Assembly (NCBI RefSeq): GCF_019393635.1
Contig: NC_057862.1
Span: 98,076,659 to 98,140,658, forward strand
DNA length: 64,000 nt
DNA from: Dromiciops gliroides
Taxonomy: Eukaryota > Chordata > Mammalia > Microbiotheria > Microbiotheriidae
Direction: 5' to 3'
The notes beneath the pieces are model-generated. The model was not told the origin of the DNA, did no database searches, and saw only the letters and a program-made list of their open reading frames with translations. The position numbers were made by a program, and so were the translations under genes. Shown here piece by piece: positions 21,762-32,240 of this stretch (position 1 is its first letter; every line of letters begins with the position of its first letter).

Positions 21762-22023
21762 TAGAGAGCATAATGGATAGAGTGGCAGGGTACCAGGCCT
21801 GGAGTCAGGAAGACTATTATTAGTGAGTTCAATAATGGCCTCAGATACTTACAAGTTGTGTGACCCTGGGCAAGTCACTTAATCCTGTTTAACTCAATTT
21901 GCTCATCTGTAAAATAAGCTTGAAAAGGAAATGTCAAACCACTCCAGTATCTTTGCCAAGAAAACCCTAAATGGGGTCATAAAGAGTCAGATATGACTGA
22001 AAAATGACCAAACAGGAACAACA
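21762..22023 (+). repeat. Older CORE-SINE (family B), full length
   Basis: Head near 21765, CORE at 21860-21890, then ccactccagtatctttgcc, aaatggggtcataaagagtc and a short AAC-rich end. Confidence 0.85.
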
Positions 22024-23182
22024 GTGCAGTGAGACTTTTGGAAATCACATTCTCCCTTTGTAGAAGTTGCTAGAAAAGACTGTGAAGGTAAAAAGTGTTA
22101 AAATACCTATGAGCTTCTGATAGAGGCTTAATTGTAGGAATTGTAAGGATTTTGAAGATCAGTCTCACAGAAGGAGTTTGTGTAGTTCTTAGAAGGATTG
22201 TAAATTCCCATCTTCAATCCCTTTTGCTCATAACTGATTGATTTAAAAAAAAAATTTTTTTTAGCACAGAAAGTATGAGCTTTGCTTAGTCTCTGAGGAC
22301 AAAGTAGAGAGGATTTAGAAAAGATAATATAAAAGATCTTAGCTATGGGAGAAAGGAGAGAAAGTATAAATGACAAATATCGAAGAGTTATGTAACCTAA
22401 AGTGGAGATTTAATGTCCTTATTAAGGGAATATAGTGGGTAGAATGACAGAAGGCTAGGAGATGATTAGGGTGATACCGATCAAGGTAAAAACTAGAGTT
22501 GAGAGGATAATTTGATCAGCAACTGGTCTAATAATTTTGTGCATTAGTTGTAGAATTCTGAAATGTGTAAAAACTAAAGCTTTTGTTCTCTGTGCAAATT
22601 TTAATTTAATAATTTTATGTGTTCTATATACATATATGTTTGTATGCATGTATATATGTACACACATATATATGAGATTATATATATATTTAAAGCTTTT
22701 TAAAGAATTTCATTCAAAAAGGGAGAAGGGACAATCTTATAGAGAACCTAGGCATCACACTTGATGGAATGAGTAAATTTCCCAGAGAAGAAAAACAAAA
22801 GTTGAGGGAGAAAAATGAGGCAAATTCAAATGAAGAAGCCTTAGGTCAATATTTATTGTTATGGTTTGAATAAATGTAATTAAAGATAGCAAGAGTTAGA
22901 TGCTGGAGATATGGTAATGTTTCATCATGGTACTTAGGGAAGAGATACATCATTTGATTTACAGCCCACATCTTTCTGCCTTGTCAAATAATCTTTCTTT
23001 TGGTTATTGTGATTTCAGCTAAGTGGATAGAAGGGACATTCAGAGCCATTCTTGGAGTCTGGGGTTGTTCATGATTACTTTCTTTAATCTGGGTCTAACT
23101 ATAATTTCTCACAGTTACACAGCATCTTAAGGATAGCAAAAGCTCTCAGAGTAGGCACATAACAATAATAATTTACACATTT
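22024..23182. other. AT-rich unassigned sequence
   Basis: No exon or repeat family recognised. A TA/CA-rich imperfect microsatellite occupies about 22625-22690. Confidence 0.4.
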
Positions 23183-23422
23183 TTGTTGTTGGGTCATTTC
23201 AGTCTGACTTTTCATGACCCCTTTTGGGGTTTCCTTGGTAGAGATACTGGAGTGGTTTTCCATACCTTCTCAAGATCATTTTACAGGTGAGGAAACTGAG
23301 GCAAATAGGGTTAAGTGACTTTCCCAGGGTGGAAAAGATAGTAAATGTCTGAGGTCAAATTTGAACTCAGGTTTTTCTGACTCGGTTTCCAGCCCCCTTT
23401 CCACTGTACCACTTAGCTGCAC
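23183..23422 (-). repeat. Older CORE-SINE (family B)
   Basis: Minus-strand copy: gggtcatttcagtctgactt, the CORE block, and head at cacttagctgcac. Confidence 0.8.
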
Positions 23423-23439
23423 ATAATTTACACATACAT

Positions 23440-24060
23440 CACTGAATTAAAACTTTAAAAGCACTTCACCTATCACTTCAGTCTCACAGCAGGATGAGGT
23501 TAGACTAAATGTGTTATCTTTAATTTACACATGAGGAAACAGGCTCAGAAAGTTTAAGTGATGTGTGAACTGATATACAGTGAAGTGAGAAGAACCAGGA
23601 GACAGCAATATTGTTTGATGAAGAACTGTGAATGACTTAACTATTTTCAGCAATACAATAATCTAAGACAGTCCCAAAGGACTATGGATGAAGCATACTA
23701 TCCACCTCTAAAGAAAGAATTGATATTGATTGAACACAGACTGAAGCATGCTATTTTTCCACTTTCATTTTTTTCTTTTATTAGAGTTCTTCTTAAACAC
23801 AAAATGACTAATGTGGTAATGTTTTACATAATTACACATGTATAACCCATATCTGATTGCTTATTGCCTCAGCAAGCGGATGGGGAGGGAGGAAAGGAGA
23901 GATAGAATTTGGAATTCTAAACGTTAAATAAAAATGTTTATTATTTTTAAAAAAAAGTTTAAGTGAGCTGCTTGTGGTCGGTTCCACAGCTAGTGTAGTG
24001 GGATTTGAATCATTCCTGATCCCAAATGCAGCCCCCTATCCACGAGGCCTTCAAAAATCA
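23440..24060 (-). repeat. MIR split by an L1 tail
   Basis: The right half of the MIR (in its own orientation) lies at 23440-23561 (ttacacatgaggaaacaggc) and the left half at 23954-24060. The L1 tail between has target duplications. Confidence 0.65.
23562..23953 (+). mobile_element. 5'-truncated L1 with 13-bp target duplication
   Basis: L1 3' UTR text (aagtgagaagaaccaggag, ctaagacagtcccaaagga) ending in an A tail. Flanked by aaagtttaagtga at 23549-23561 and 23954-23966, perfect. It is a clean example of L1 insertion into a MIR. Confidence 0.9.
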
Positions 24061-24189
24061 TCCTAATAGGAAGCTGGAGAGTAGGAAATGAGATATAGGA
24101 AGCCAGGGTTTACTGCTACATGATGACTAGGGCAGATAGGTCAGAGGGGGAGGAGGTAATGCTGGACTGCACTTTCCCACCAGTGTAGT

Positions 24190-24310
24190 GGGGAAAGGAC
24201 TGAATTTGGCATCGGAGGTCCCCCGAGTTAGAATTCTGCCTCTGCCGTTTGTTCGAGGCAGTTCATTTCACCTTTAAGGGGTCTCTTCCACCTCTAAATC
24301 TATGATCCCA
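24190..24310 (+). repeat. MIR fragment
   Basis: Reads tcggaggtcccccgagttag, then ccacctctaaatctatgatc, as in decayed MIRs. Confidence 0.5.
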
Positions 24311-24735
24311 GAATGCAATTAAAGACTAAACTTCAAACGATTGAGAAGGGGAATGTGTTGGTGTAAGAAAAAAACCGTGACTTAGATGGATTTATCTTTA
24401 GTTCAGCTCACTTCCACGGGCCTTCATGGAGCACCTTGGATGTTGGAGGCAGTGTGGAGTTGGAGAAAGTAGAGGCTCAGAGCTTAGCAGGCAAGAGAAG
24501 AGTGATACACAAATACCTGCGCCACAGGTGGAATGTTAAAGGAGTCCTAGACTCGCTCATTGGAGAAGGCACTGGGCCAGGTGTGGGTCAGTTGGGCCCA
24601 CTCTTTCTTAATTGCTTCTTCTCCGTCTTTCTACCAGGATTTAAGGAACCTCCCTGTAACTTTCCCATCGGCTCTCAGTCACTCCACTGGTTTCCAGAAG
24701 CCCCCTGTGACTTCAGACTTTAAGAAATCTCAGGA
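24311..24735. other. Unassigned sequence just upstream of the CpG island
   Basis: Non-repetitive to my reading. It could hold distal promoter elements, but none is specific enough to call. Confidence 0.4.
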
Positions 24736-24736
24736 G

Positions 24737-24761
24737 TGTGTGAGTGTGAGTGTGAGTGTGA

Positions 24762-24801
<40 letters not shown>
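24737..24801. repeat. (GT)n microsatellite bordering the CpG island
   Basis: GTGA-interrupted GT repeats then pure GT. It accounts for the Val/Cys- and Thr/His-rich open frames here. Confidence 0.95.
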
Positions 24802-24804
<3 letters not shown>

Positions 24805-24824
24805 TAAGACGAGACAAACTGTCT

Positions 24825-25720
24825 GCAGCCCGCCCCTCTCCTCCCCGTTCCGCCTCGCCCACCCGCCCGTCCCTTGTGTCCTGTGGAGTTTCAGCCACGC
24901 GGGAAGGGCGTGGGCAGTAGCAGCCGCCTGGGCAGGGACCCCCGCGGTGCGCTTGCCCAGGGCGGCTTCAGGGAGCCGAGCAGGGCAAGCTGCTCCGGCG
25001 GGTACAGCGGCTGGGCGTGACCTTGCTGGGAGGGGCTAGAGGGGACGGAGGAGAGCGAGAACTCTCCAGAGTCAGAGGAAACTGGGAGCTGGGAGCCGGA
25101 GTGGAATCGGAGCGCCGGAGCTTCCCCCCGACTCAATCCGAGCGCCCCAAGCTGCTCCCGAGACGGCCAGCGCGGGAGGGGGCCGGGGCCACCGAGCACG
25201 GACCCGATGGAGAAATACAAAGGTGAGGGAGAACCTGAGGCTCTGAGGCTGCAGACGCACCGGGCTGCGGGAGGAGACCCTTGGCTTTCCGTTCCCAGGG
25301 AAGCACTCTCGCTCATCCCCTTTCGGAAACTTGTCCCCTGGCCAAAACTAGTCTCCTGTCTCGAGAAGGGCAGTTTGGGAGACTCTCCACACCCTGACCC
25401 TTTTCCCGGACTTCAGGTAAAGAGCCGGTTGCCCCTAGCCCAGGAAGGGAAGAGAAAGAGCGGCGGCGCTGGGGCTCTCTGTGTGGGTGGCCCCCGCCCT
25501 GGGCCCTTTGATCCTCCCTGGAGAATTGAGCCAAGCGGGAGGCAATTGGCTTGAGCTAGACTTGGGCTTTTTGGACTGGGGGTGCGGGCCGCGTGGGTGG
25601 GGAACGGCGGGGTGCGGGGTACTGCAGAGTTGCCACTCAGATCTCTCTAGAGCGCCCTTCCGCGTCACCTTGGGGAAAAAAGTCACCTGCCGAAGTGGCA
25701 GCCCCTGGAGACCGCTTTGT
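24825..25720 (+). promoter_or_regulatory. CpG-rich island: putative promoter, 5' UTR and start of intron 1
   Basis: This is the only GC-rich, CpG-dense stretch of the window; the rest is CpG-poor, apart from short tracts. It has GC-box-like cores (ccgcccctc near 24831, cccgcccgtccc near 24861, gggcgtg near 24907 and 25014) and no TATA box near a plausible start. It contains the start codon at 25207 and the donor at 25223. TATA-less CpG-island promoters with dispersed starts are typical of housekeeping and ciliary-type genes. The transcription start cannot be placed from sequence; it should lie between about 24830 and 25200. A (GT)n tract borders it upstream. Antisense open frames in the island are explained by its base composition. 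Confidence 0.75.
25207..25222 (+). CDS. First coding exon of an unidentified gene, possibly the MOK-type protein kinase
   Basis: What is seen: an ATG at 25207 is the first ATG in the CpG-rich region, with no other from about 24830 on. The same frame has a TGA at 25018-25020, so the reading frame cannot extend upstream within this exon. Five codons (M, E, K, Y, K) and one G are followed by AAAG|GTGAGG, a near-consensus splice donor with GT at 25223-25224, giving a phase-1 intron. The start context has C at -3 and G at +4, so it is moderate. Known: several CMGC and NEK kinases begin with a few residues, a Tyr, and then the glycine-rich loop. From memory human MOK begins MKNYKAIGK, whose sixth codon (Ala, GCN) would fit the split G. 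Inference: a MOK orthologue is the best fit among kinases I compared; CDKL, NEK8 and STK36 fit less well at residues 5-6. Five residues cannot prove identity, so no symbol is given. No further exon was recognised in the window. Confidence 0.55.
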
Positions 25721-25747
25721 GCGCTGCGAGACCTTGAAAGCTGTTTG

Positions 25748-25802
25748 AAGCTCAAGCAACCCCCCCCCAGGCCCCCCGCAAAAAAACAACAACAACAAAA
25801 AC
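25748..25802. repeat. C-run and (AAC)n tract
   Basis: A C-rich run followed by a CAA/AAC-rich run at the downstream edge of the CpG island. Confidence 0.8.
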
Positions 25803-26117
25803 AGAGGGGAAGGCTACGACCTTTCTCTCTGGGGAGCTACTCCGGGTGGGACATTTTCTGTGTGCTTGGGTAGGGGGAGGCTCCTTCTTTATAGGAGGGA
25901 GAGCACTTCGGTTCTGTGAATCTGAGCGGTGGGATGGGGAGGGCGCTTTAGATCCTGGCATGAGTTTGGTTCCGCGAAGGTTTTCCAGCTGCCCAGGGAG
26001 TGATGCCTAAAAACGAGGCATTCTGCTCTCACGCTGTTGTTCGTTGATAATGGAAAACTTCTCGGGATCAACACCCTCTGCATTCTTTGAACCAAAAATA
26101 AAACCCCCCAAAACAAC

Positions 26118-26137
26118 CCTCCCCCCCCCCCCCCCCG
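26118..26137. repeat. Poly(C) tract
   Basis: A nearly uninterrupted C run of about 19 bases. The complementary strand is a G-run. Confidence 0.9.
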
Positions 26138-26650
26138 CAGCACTTGGTCAGGTGGGCTAAGCTGGAGCGATAAGCAAAAGGGGAAGACTCGGAGAAATCG
26201 TGTGTGTCCCTGGATCTCACAGTCCCAGCCACAGGGCAGGTCCCTGCTAGTCTAGCTGAATGAGACAATTATCTGGTTAGACTAAGCTGACTGATGCACA
26301 GAAATTGCCTCACTTCTTTCTTAATGTGTAAAGACTAGTTCTAGAACAGTCCCTTTCCCAGCCAGGCTACAGGTTCTTTAGAGGAGCCGAACAGGAGGGG
26401 CTTTTAGAGACTTTCCTTCCCGGCATGTTTTGTTGAGCAAACTACGAGCTGGGGGTTTTAGCAAAACCCTTCTCCTCTTAAACCCCTCCTGCTTTCACGA
26501 ACTGCAAGAAGAGAAAAGGGTTTCTATCCATAAAAATATTGGGTGACTCCGGGAAGATTGTTAAAGCAAAACCTTCAGATCCTAAGGAATGCCTGTCAAG
26601 AAAAAGACATTTTTCTCCTCGATTTGATTCTGTTTCCAAAGTTGAGACAG
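26138..26650. other. Unassigned intronic sequence
   Basis: No repeat family recognised downstream of the CpG island. Confidence 0.4.
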
Positions 26651-26659
26651 AGATGGACA

Positions 26660-26880
26660 GATCTTTAACTAGTGCTAGGTGTTTCAGTAGATAGACAGGA
26701 GTTCAAATCCATGTCCGGACATTAGCTATGTCACTCCGGGTAAATTACCTAACTTCTGTCAGTTTCCTCATTTGTGAAATATGGCTGATGATAGTACCTA
26801 CCTCCTAGGATTGTTTTAAGGATAAAATTAGATAATATTTGTAAAAAATGCTTTGCAAATCCGAAAGCCCTACACAAAAA
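26660..26880 (+). repeat. MIR
   Basis: B box caggagttcaaatccatg, core tatgtcactccgggtaaatt, and the tail ttttaaggataaaattagat. Confidence 0.7.
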
Positions 26881-27244
26881 CTAGGTATTATTTCCCAGGG
26901 TGCTGGGGTGGGGTGGGGTGGAGTGGTTTGGAGGGTGGCTTGCTTGCTTGCTGCTGATAGCTTTGAGTATTGCTTTTACTGTTGCATTGGAGTCACCTTA
27001 GACTCTTCTCACAATGGTGACCTTTTCCCCAGTGTCTGCCTTGCCCCCACAGTCATTCGGGGATTTGGGGGCAGGGTCCAATTCTGGGGGCTTCCTTTCC
27101 CTTCGTGATTGCACTCTTTCTGTAGCCTCCAAATGAACTTTCCCCCCAGAGCCAATTATGACAGTTATCGAACATAGACATTTTTTGTCTTAATAGTATT
27201 TTACTTTTTACCAGTTATATGTAAAGATAGTTTTCAACATTCCT

Positions 27245-27394
27245 TTTCTTTTCTTTTCTTTGTGTGGGACAATGAGGGTTAAGTGAGTTGCCCAGGGTCA
27301 CACAGTTAGTGTCAAGTGTTTAAGGCCGAATTTAAACTCTGGTCCTCCTGAATCTGGGGCTGGTGCTTTATCCACTTTGCCACCTAGCTGCCCC
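27245..27394 (-). repeat. CORE-SINE (tcattgccc type)
   Basis: Minus-strand copy with a TTTTC tail and a small internal deletion. Flanks tcaacattcc and tcaacattca are a likely target duplication. Confidence 0.85.
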
Positions 27395-27406
27395 TCAACA
27401 TTCATT

Positions 27407-27552
27407 TTTTTTTTAAGTGAGGCAATTGGGGTTAAGTGACTTGCCCAGGGTCACACAGCTAGTAAATGTTAAGTGTCTGAGGCTGGAATTGAACTCAGGT
27501 ACTCCTGACTCCAAGGCCGGTGCTCTATCCACTGCACCACCTAGCTGCCCCT
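27407..27552 (-). repeat. CORE-SINE (caattgcctca type)
   Basis: Minus-strand copy. It is followed by taaagataagc rather than by a second copy of its left flank. Confidence 0.85.
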
Positions 27553-27559
27553 AAAGATA

Positions 27560-27563
<4 letters not shown>

Positions 27564-27593
<30 letters not shown>

Positions 27594-27723
27594 GCAATGG
27601 GGGTTAAGTGACTTGCCCATGGTCACACAGCTAGTAAGTGTCAAGTGTCTGAGGCTGGATTTGAACTCGGGTACTCCTGAATCCAGGGCCGGTGCTTTAA
27701 CCACTGCGCCATCTAGCTGCCCC
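27564..27723 (-). repeat. CORE-SINE with about 29-base T tail
   Basis: Minus-strand copy whose uninterrupted tail suggests a rather recent insertion or tail slippage. It is followed by tcaacattcattttt, which also precedes the SINE at 27407. Confidence 0.85.
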
Positions 27724-28085
27724 CTCAACATTCATTTTTATCCAATTTTGAATTCCAAATTTTTCTCCCTCCTTCCCTTCCCTCCTACCTCCCCAAGATG
27801 GCAAGCAATCTGATATAGGTTTTATATGTACAATCACATTAAGCACATTTCCACATTAGTCGTATTGTGAAAGAAGAATCAGTACAAAAGGGAAAAACCT
27901 CAAAAAAAGAAAAAAAAACACAAAAAGTAAAAATAGTATGGTTCAATATTAATTCAGATCCCACAGTTTTGTTTTGGGTTTGTTTTTTTTTTTTTCTGAA
28001 TGTGGAGAACATTATCCTTCATGAGTCTTTGGAATTGTCTCTGATCATTGTATTGCTGAAAAAAGAGCTAAGTCTATATGGACAT

Positions 28086-28434
28086 GTTTTATTTAGCTCT
28101 CCTCCCCTAACCCCAGCCTCTCGCCCTACACCACCTGCAAACTGCATGTTTACATTTGGTGTTCAAGTCTACATTGGAGGATTAGGAGCATCTGAATTCA
28201 CAGATAGGTTCCTTCCCAAGACTGGTGGGAAGGAAATGGCTTTTTGCCCTAGAAATAGAGGAAGATTCACTAAATAAAAACAAAACAAAAAACCCAAGTA
28301 AGAATAGAGTATTAGGTTCTGTTCTTGGATTTAATGAATAACTGGAAGTATTTGCCTTGTGGTCCTTTGATTTTTGTAGCCCTCCTCACATCCATATTCC
28401 CCCCAACTGGTTCTTTTTGGCTAGTGACTCAGGC
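28086..28434. other. Unassigned sequence
   Basis: No feature recognised. Confidence 0.35.
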
Positions 28435-28640
28435 AATTGGGATGTTATAGTGGGAGGGAAAAAAATCCACTGGATTTGGAGTCAGAAATGGGTTTGCCTC
28501 CTGGCTCAGTTTACTTACTTGTATGACCTTATACAAGTCACTTCTCTGTGCCGCGATTTTCTTCACCCATAAAATGAGGAGGTTAGACTAGATGATCTCC
28601 AAGGTCCCTTTGAACTCTAAATACCATGACCTATTTTTGT
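28435..28640 (+). repeat. MIR
   Basis: Reads tggatttggagtcagaaatg, a core with tatacaagtcacttctctgt, and gatctccaaggtccctttga. Confidence 0.65.
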
Positions 28641-29165
28641 CCTTTGTATCAGTCCCCAAACCTCTCTAGGTCTCTTTCTCTACCTGTAAAGAAAAAGTTT
28701 GCCACCACTCAGCTCACAAAGGAAAATGAGCAAGAATTTGTTGAGGGTTTTTAAGTCCTTGGCTGAAAGCTGCTTTTAAAATACAACATATTTGTTTCTA
28801 AGTTAAAGCACATGAAAATATTTGTAGTTTCTCTTCAGAATGCCCAAATATTGGCAGGATTTCCTACTAATGGCTCTTGACTGACCCCTGACTGGATAAC
28901 TAAGCATTCTTAAAGCTGTATGGTCTCCCCCCCTTTTTTTTTTCCTGCTGTGAGCATAAAGATACTCCCAAAGGCAAAAAGAAAATCATTTAGAGAATGT
29001 CTAGCCAACACAACCAGGCATCTTACAAAAAATTTTAGTTTTAACTAACATGGCACTGTAGTTGGGAGTTTTTATGTTTTCCTCTCCTTGTTATATCTTG
29101 GCTTGCAGTAATTTAAATGATGTGATACTTTAATTGCTAAACTGTGAAATCTGAGGCATCCCAGG
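28641..29165. other. Unassigned sequence
   Basis: No feature recognised. Confidence 0.35.
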
Positions 29166-29169
29166 GTGA

Positions 29170-29310
29170 GTGGTGTGTGTGTATACATACACATATATAT
29201 ATATACACATGCACACATAAATGCATACGCATGTATATATAGGTACCTATAATATGTATATTCACACATATATGTGTGCACATATACATACATACATACA
29301 TATATAATTT
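29170..29310. repeat. TA/CA-rich imperfect microsatellite
   Basis: Alternating purine-pyrimidine text (GTGT, TATA, CATA units) for about 140 bases. Open frames through it are artefacts. Confidence 0.85.
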
Positions 29311-29345
29311 AATTTGAAATACAGATCTTCAAATTTTTGCATAAT

Positions 29346-29460
29346 TTTTTTATTTTTGCTGGGCAACGAAGGTTATGTCAAGTGTCTGAGGCTGGATTTG
29401 AACCCCGGTCCTCCTGAATCCAGGGCCAGGACTCTATCCATTGCACCACCTAGCTGCCCC
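29346..29460 (-). repeat. CORE-SINE with internal deletion
   Basis: Minus-strand copy lacking about 40 bases around the CORE motif. Flanks aaatttttgcataat and aaattactgcataat are a target duplication. Confidence 0.85.
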
Positions 29461-29475
29461 AAATTACTGCATAAT

Positions 29476-30212
29476 CTAATGAGGTAACAGCACTTTTCAA
29501 ACCTTAAAGGGCTATAGAATTGATAGCTATTAATATTGTTGCTCTTTTTTGCAACACTAATGATCTATTTATTTACACCTTTCCTCTGAGGAATAGGTAC
29601 ATCTGGCAGATGTTTAACTCATTACAGTATTCCTGACAGGTAGTATCATTTCACCTAGAAGATGTATCAAACTAACAGTTTCACCTGAGCTACATGAAAG
29701 AGAAGTCAGTCCTTATGGGAACTCTAGTTGTGGAAACTCCCTGATTTGGCCCTGTCTAGAGCCTACCAGAACCTCCTACATGTCACAGAGATTTGAGGGC
29801 AATATATTTGCTAAGCCTGAATAGCGATGGAATGACCAGGCAGCTGTTTATAACAACAATTAAATTTTTTTTAAAAATTAAATTTACTTATCATAAGATA
29901 TGGAAGAGTTGTAGGGAGGAATTGTTACTATTTGTGGCTATTATTATTATTAGACATTTAAATGCCTTAGCTTGTTTCTAAATTCTTCATTCCTCTCTCC
30001 CTAATACGAAAAGTCCCAATGTACAAAATACCTTATCTCCTTCATATTCTTAAAATACATCCTGTAATTTTTAGGTTTCACAATAACTTTAGCTCCAGTT
30101 TTAATAGAAGTTCTGTTCTTGAATGTCTATTCTGATCTTTGCCAAATTACCTTTGCTATGAGAAAGTACCTATTGTATGTATGTGTGTACTCTTAGGACT
30201 TCACGGGTGATG
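29476..30212. other. Unassigned sequence
   Basis: AT-rich, with no exon or repeat recognised. Confidence 0.35.
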
Positions 30213-30226
30213 GAAGGGAATGTTTG

Positions 30227-30383
30227 TTTTTTGGGGGTTTTTTTTTTGCAGGGCAGTGGGGGGTTAAGTGACTTGCCCAGGGTCACACAGCTAGTAAATG
30301 TCAAGTGTCTGAGGCCAGATTTGAACTCAGGTACTCCTGAATCCAGGGCCGGTGCTTTATCCACTGCACCACCTAGCTGCCCT
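30227..30383 (-). repeat. CORE-SINE
   Basis: Minus-strand copy. Target duplication gaagggaatgtttg at 30213-30226 and 30384-30397 is perfect. Confidence 0.95.
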
Positions 30384-30397
30384 GAAGGGAATGTTTG

Positions 30398-30986
30398 GAG
30401 CCTGTTTTTCCTTGAAAGTTTTTCTTACTGAAATTAACATTGACTCTCACTTTGTTCCAATAGAGTAATGATGGATTCCACAAATATAGTAAATTATCTT
30501 TCCTGGAGAGATAAAGCTTTCCAGGGAATAGTTCTGAGAAGTCCTTAAAATGCTGCTGCATTCCTAATTTACTGCTTTGTGCTCTCATAGAAGAAGCTTA
30601 GGAATTTGTGGTGCCTAAATCCTGTTTCTATGGGAGGAACTTGAAAAGATTCCTTTCCTCCTTATGTTTACATATTTATAACGCATACAGTTATAGCCTT
30701 GTTTCAATTAATTTGTGCTCATTGGTTGAGATTGTATCATGTGATCAAGAAATTTGGTTCCTACTGCTCTTCCAGCTGTGGAGTTGTGTCTGGTGCCAGA
30801 TGTTAATGACTTGCTATCTCTTGGCTAAGCTTTGGAATGCCCTGGCAAGGGGGCAACCAAAATTGTAGCATGTTTTGAAATGAAGCCCTGCATGATTGAA
30901 ACAAATCAACTTTAATTTGGGCAGTAGTATATTGAAAGAAGGTATCTTTATGGATGTTTCTGGTTTTTAATCGAGTTCCACATCTA
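30398..30986. other. Unassigned sequence
   Basis: An 86-codon open frame at 30608-30868 shows no family signature and no splice context. Nothing else is seen. Confidence 0.35.
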
Positions 30987-31005
30987 CCAAGAAGATGTGT
31001 TTTTA

Positions 31006-31209
31006 TTTATTTATTCAATTCAATCAATCAATTAATTAATTAATCAATCAATCAATTAATTAATTAATTTATTTATTGAGGCAATTGGGGTTAAGTGACT
31101 TGCCCAGGGTCACACAGCTAGTAAGTGTTATGTGTCTGAGGCTGGATTTGAACTCAGGTACTCCTGACTCCAGGGCTGGTGCTCTATCCACTGTGCCACC
31201 TAGCCGCCC
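31006..31209 (-). repeat. CORE-SINE with expanded tetranucleotide tail
   Basis: Minus-strand caattgcctca copy whose tail (31006-31077) is made of TTTA, TCAA and TTAA units instead of pure T. Target duplication ccaagaagatgtgttttta starts at 30987 and again at about 31210. Confidence 0.9.
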
Positions 31210-31466
31210 CCAAGAAGATGTGTTTTTAAAGCAGTTGTGTACCTGAATAAGTACATTATTTAAGACTCTAATGTTGCCAAAGTTCATTCGGAAGAGCCAA
31301 GACCTATGCTTAGTGAAGGTATCAAAAAAAGATGAAAGGTGAGGGTAGGGTATGAAAATCCATTTCAGTTATAGGAGTAACAGGCATTTTTTCCCCTTTC
31401 CATTCTAAAAGGCATCAATTTTCTCCTCATTCAAGTTTTCCTTCACATATCCTATTAAAATATATG

Positions 31467-31482
31467 AGAGAGAGAGAGAGAG

Positions 31483-31581
<99 letters not shown>

Positions 31582-31617
31582 GATCGATCGATCGAGAGAT
31601 CGAGAGATCGAGAGATC
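31467..31617. repeat. Composite microsatellite (GA)n(TG)n(GA)n(TCGA)n
   Basis: Four blocks in order: GA repeats, about 20 TG units, a second long GA run, then TCGA/GATC units that decay into agagatcg repeats. The Thr/His/Leu/Ser and Cys/Val/Arg/Glu open frames over it are artefacts. Confidence 0.95.
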
Positions 31618-32079
31618 CTGATCCTTTGGTGCTCTAGCAAAGAATTGCCTCTAAATAGAATGTTGAGGGGTAAGCTTTCGGTTGCTTTAAGAGAAGGGTG
31701 GAGGAAGGTCAGGAGAGGGGATTCTACTTTGGGATCTTCCCGTTATTCTAAAGGGGAGGGTGACTCTGGGAACCTCACTAGTTCCAAGCACAATTAAAGG
31801 GCCAGGAAGGGGAGGGGGTGGGAGGTAGGGGGTAGGGGAGAGAAAGCTTCAAAGTTTAGTAAACTGTGCCAATTTTCTTCTAAATCTCTTAATGATGGGA
31901 AATGTTTCTCCACAGACTTTTGTGGATGCATGTAATGTTCTTTCAGGGGAAAAGGGAGGCTCTTTCCCAAAGCAGAGGAGGATGGTTGCTTTAAAGAGCA
32001 TTGGCTGTGGCAATAAGGAGCCTGAGAGAGAGGGTAGGCAAAGGGCATCATTATGTGGAAAGAACAAATGGTCAACAGG
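31618..32079. other. Unassigned sequence
   Basis: G/A-rich, with no feature recognised. Confidence 0.35.
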
Positions 32080-32240
32080 TGATAAGACCTGGATTCTAGT
32101 CTCAATGCTGTCACTAACCTGCTGTGTGACCTTAAGCGAATCACTTTACAACACTGGACCCTAATTTCCTCATCTGAAAAATGAGAGTTGGAAGAGATGC
32201 TCTCTAGTTCTACAAATTCTGTGATTTCAAAGGAAGCTTC
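32080..32240 (+). repeat. MIR
   Basis: Reads taagacctggattctagtct, tgctgtgtgaccttaagcga and ttcctcatctgaaaaatgag. Confidence 0.7.

Larger units (their letters stand above)
27181..28085 (-). mobile_element. L1 3' UTR, host of three SINEs
   Basis: Minus-strand marsupial L1 3' end: gtaaagatagttttcaacat at the left, ccaagatggcaagcaatctg near 27795, ttccacattagtcgtattgt and tgaaagaagaatcagtac, to tgaaaaaagagctaagtc near 28070. SINEs at 27245, 27407 and 27563 lie within. Confidence 0.8.

Noticed and set aside
24891..25554. Long overlapping open frames on both strands in the CpG island, including a plus-strand frame starting at 25017
   Set aside because: GC-rich DNA has few stops. The 25017 frame starts with GTG, not ATG, and runs through the splice donor. 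None shows a protein-family signature.
28431..28460. Candidate second exon of the kinase (aggcaattgggatg)
   Set aside because: The caattgg word would be needed after an AG, but the following codons do not read as a kinase glycine loop and the text lies beside a MIR.
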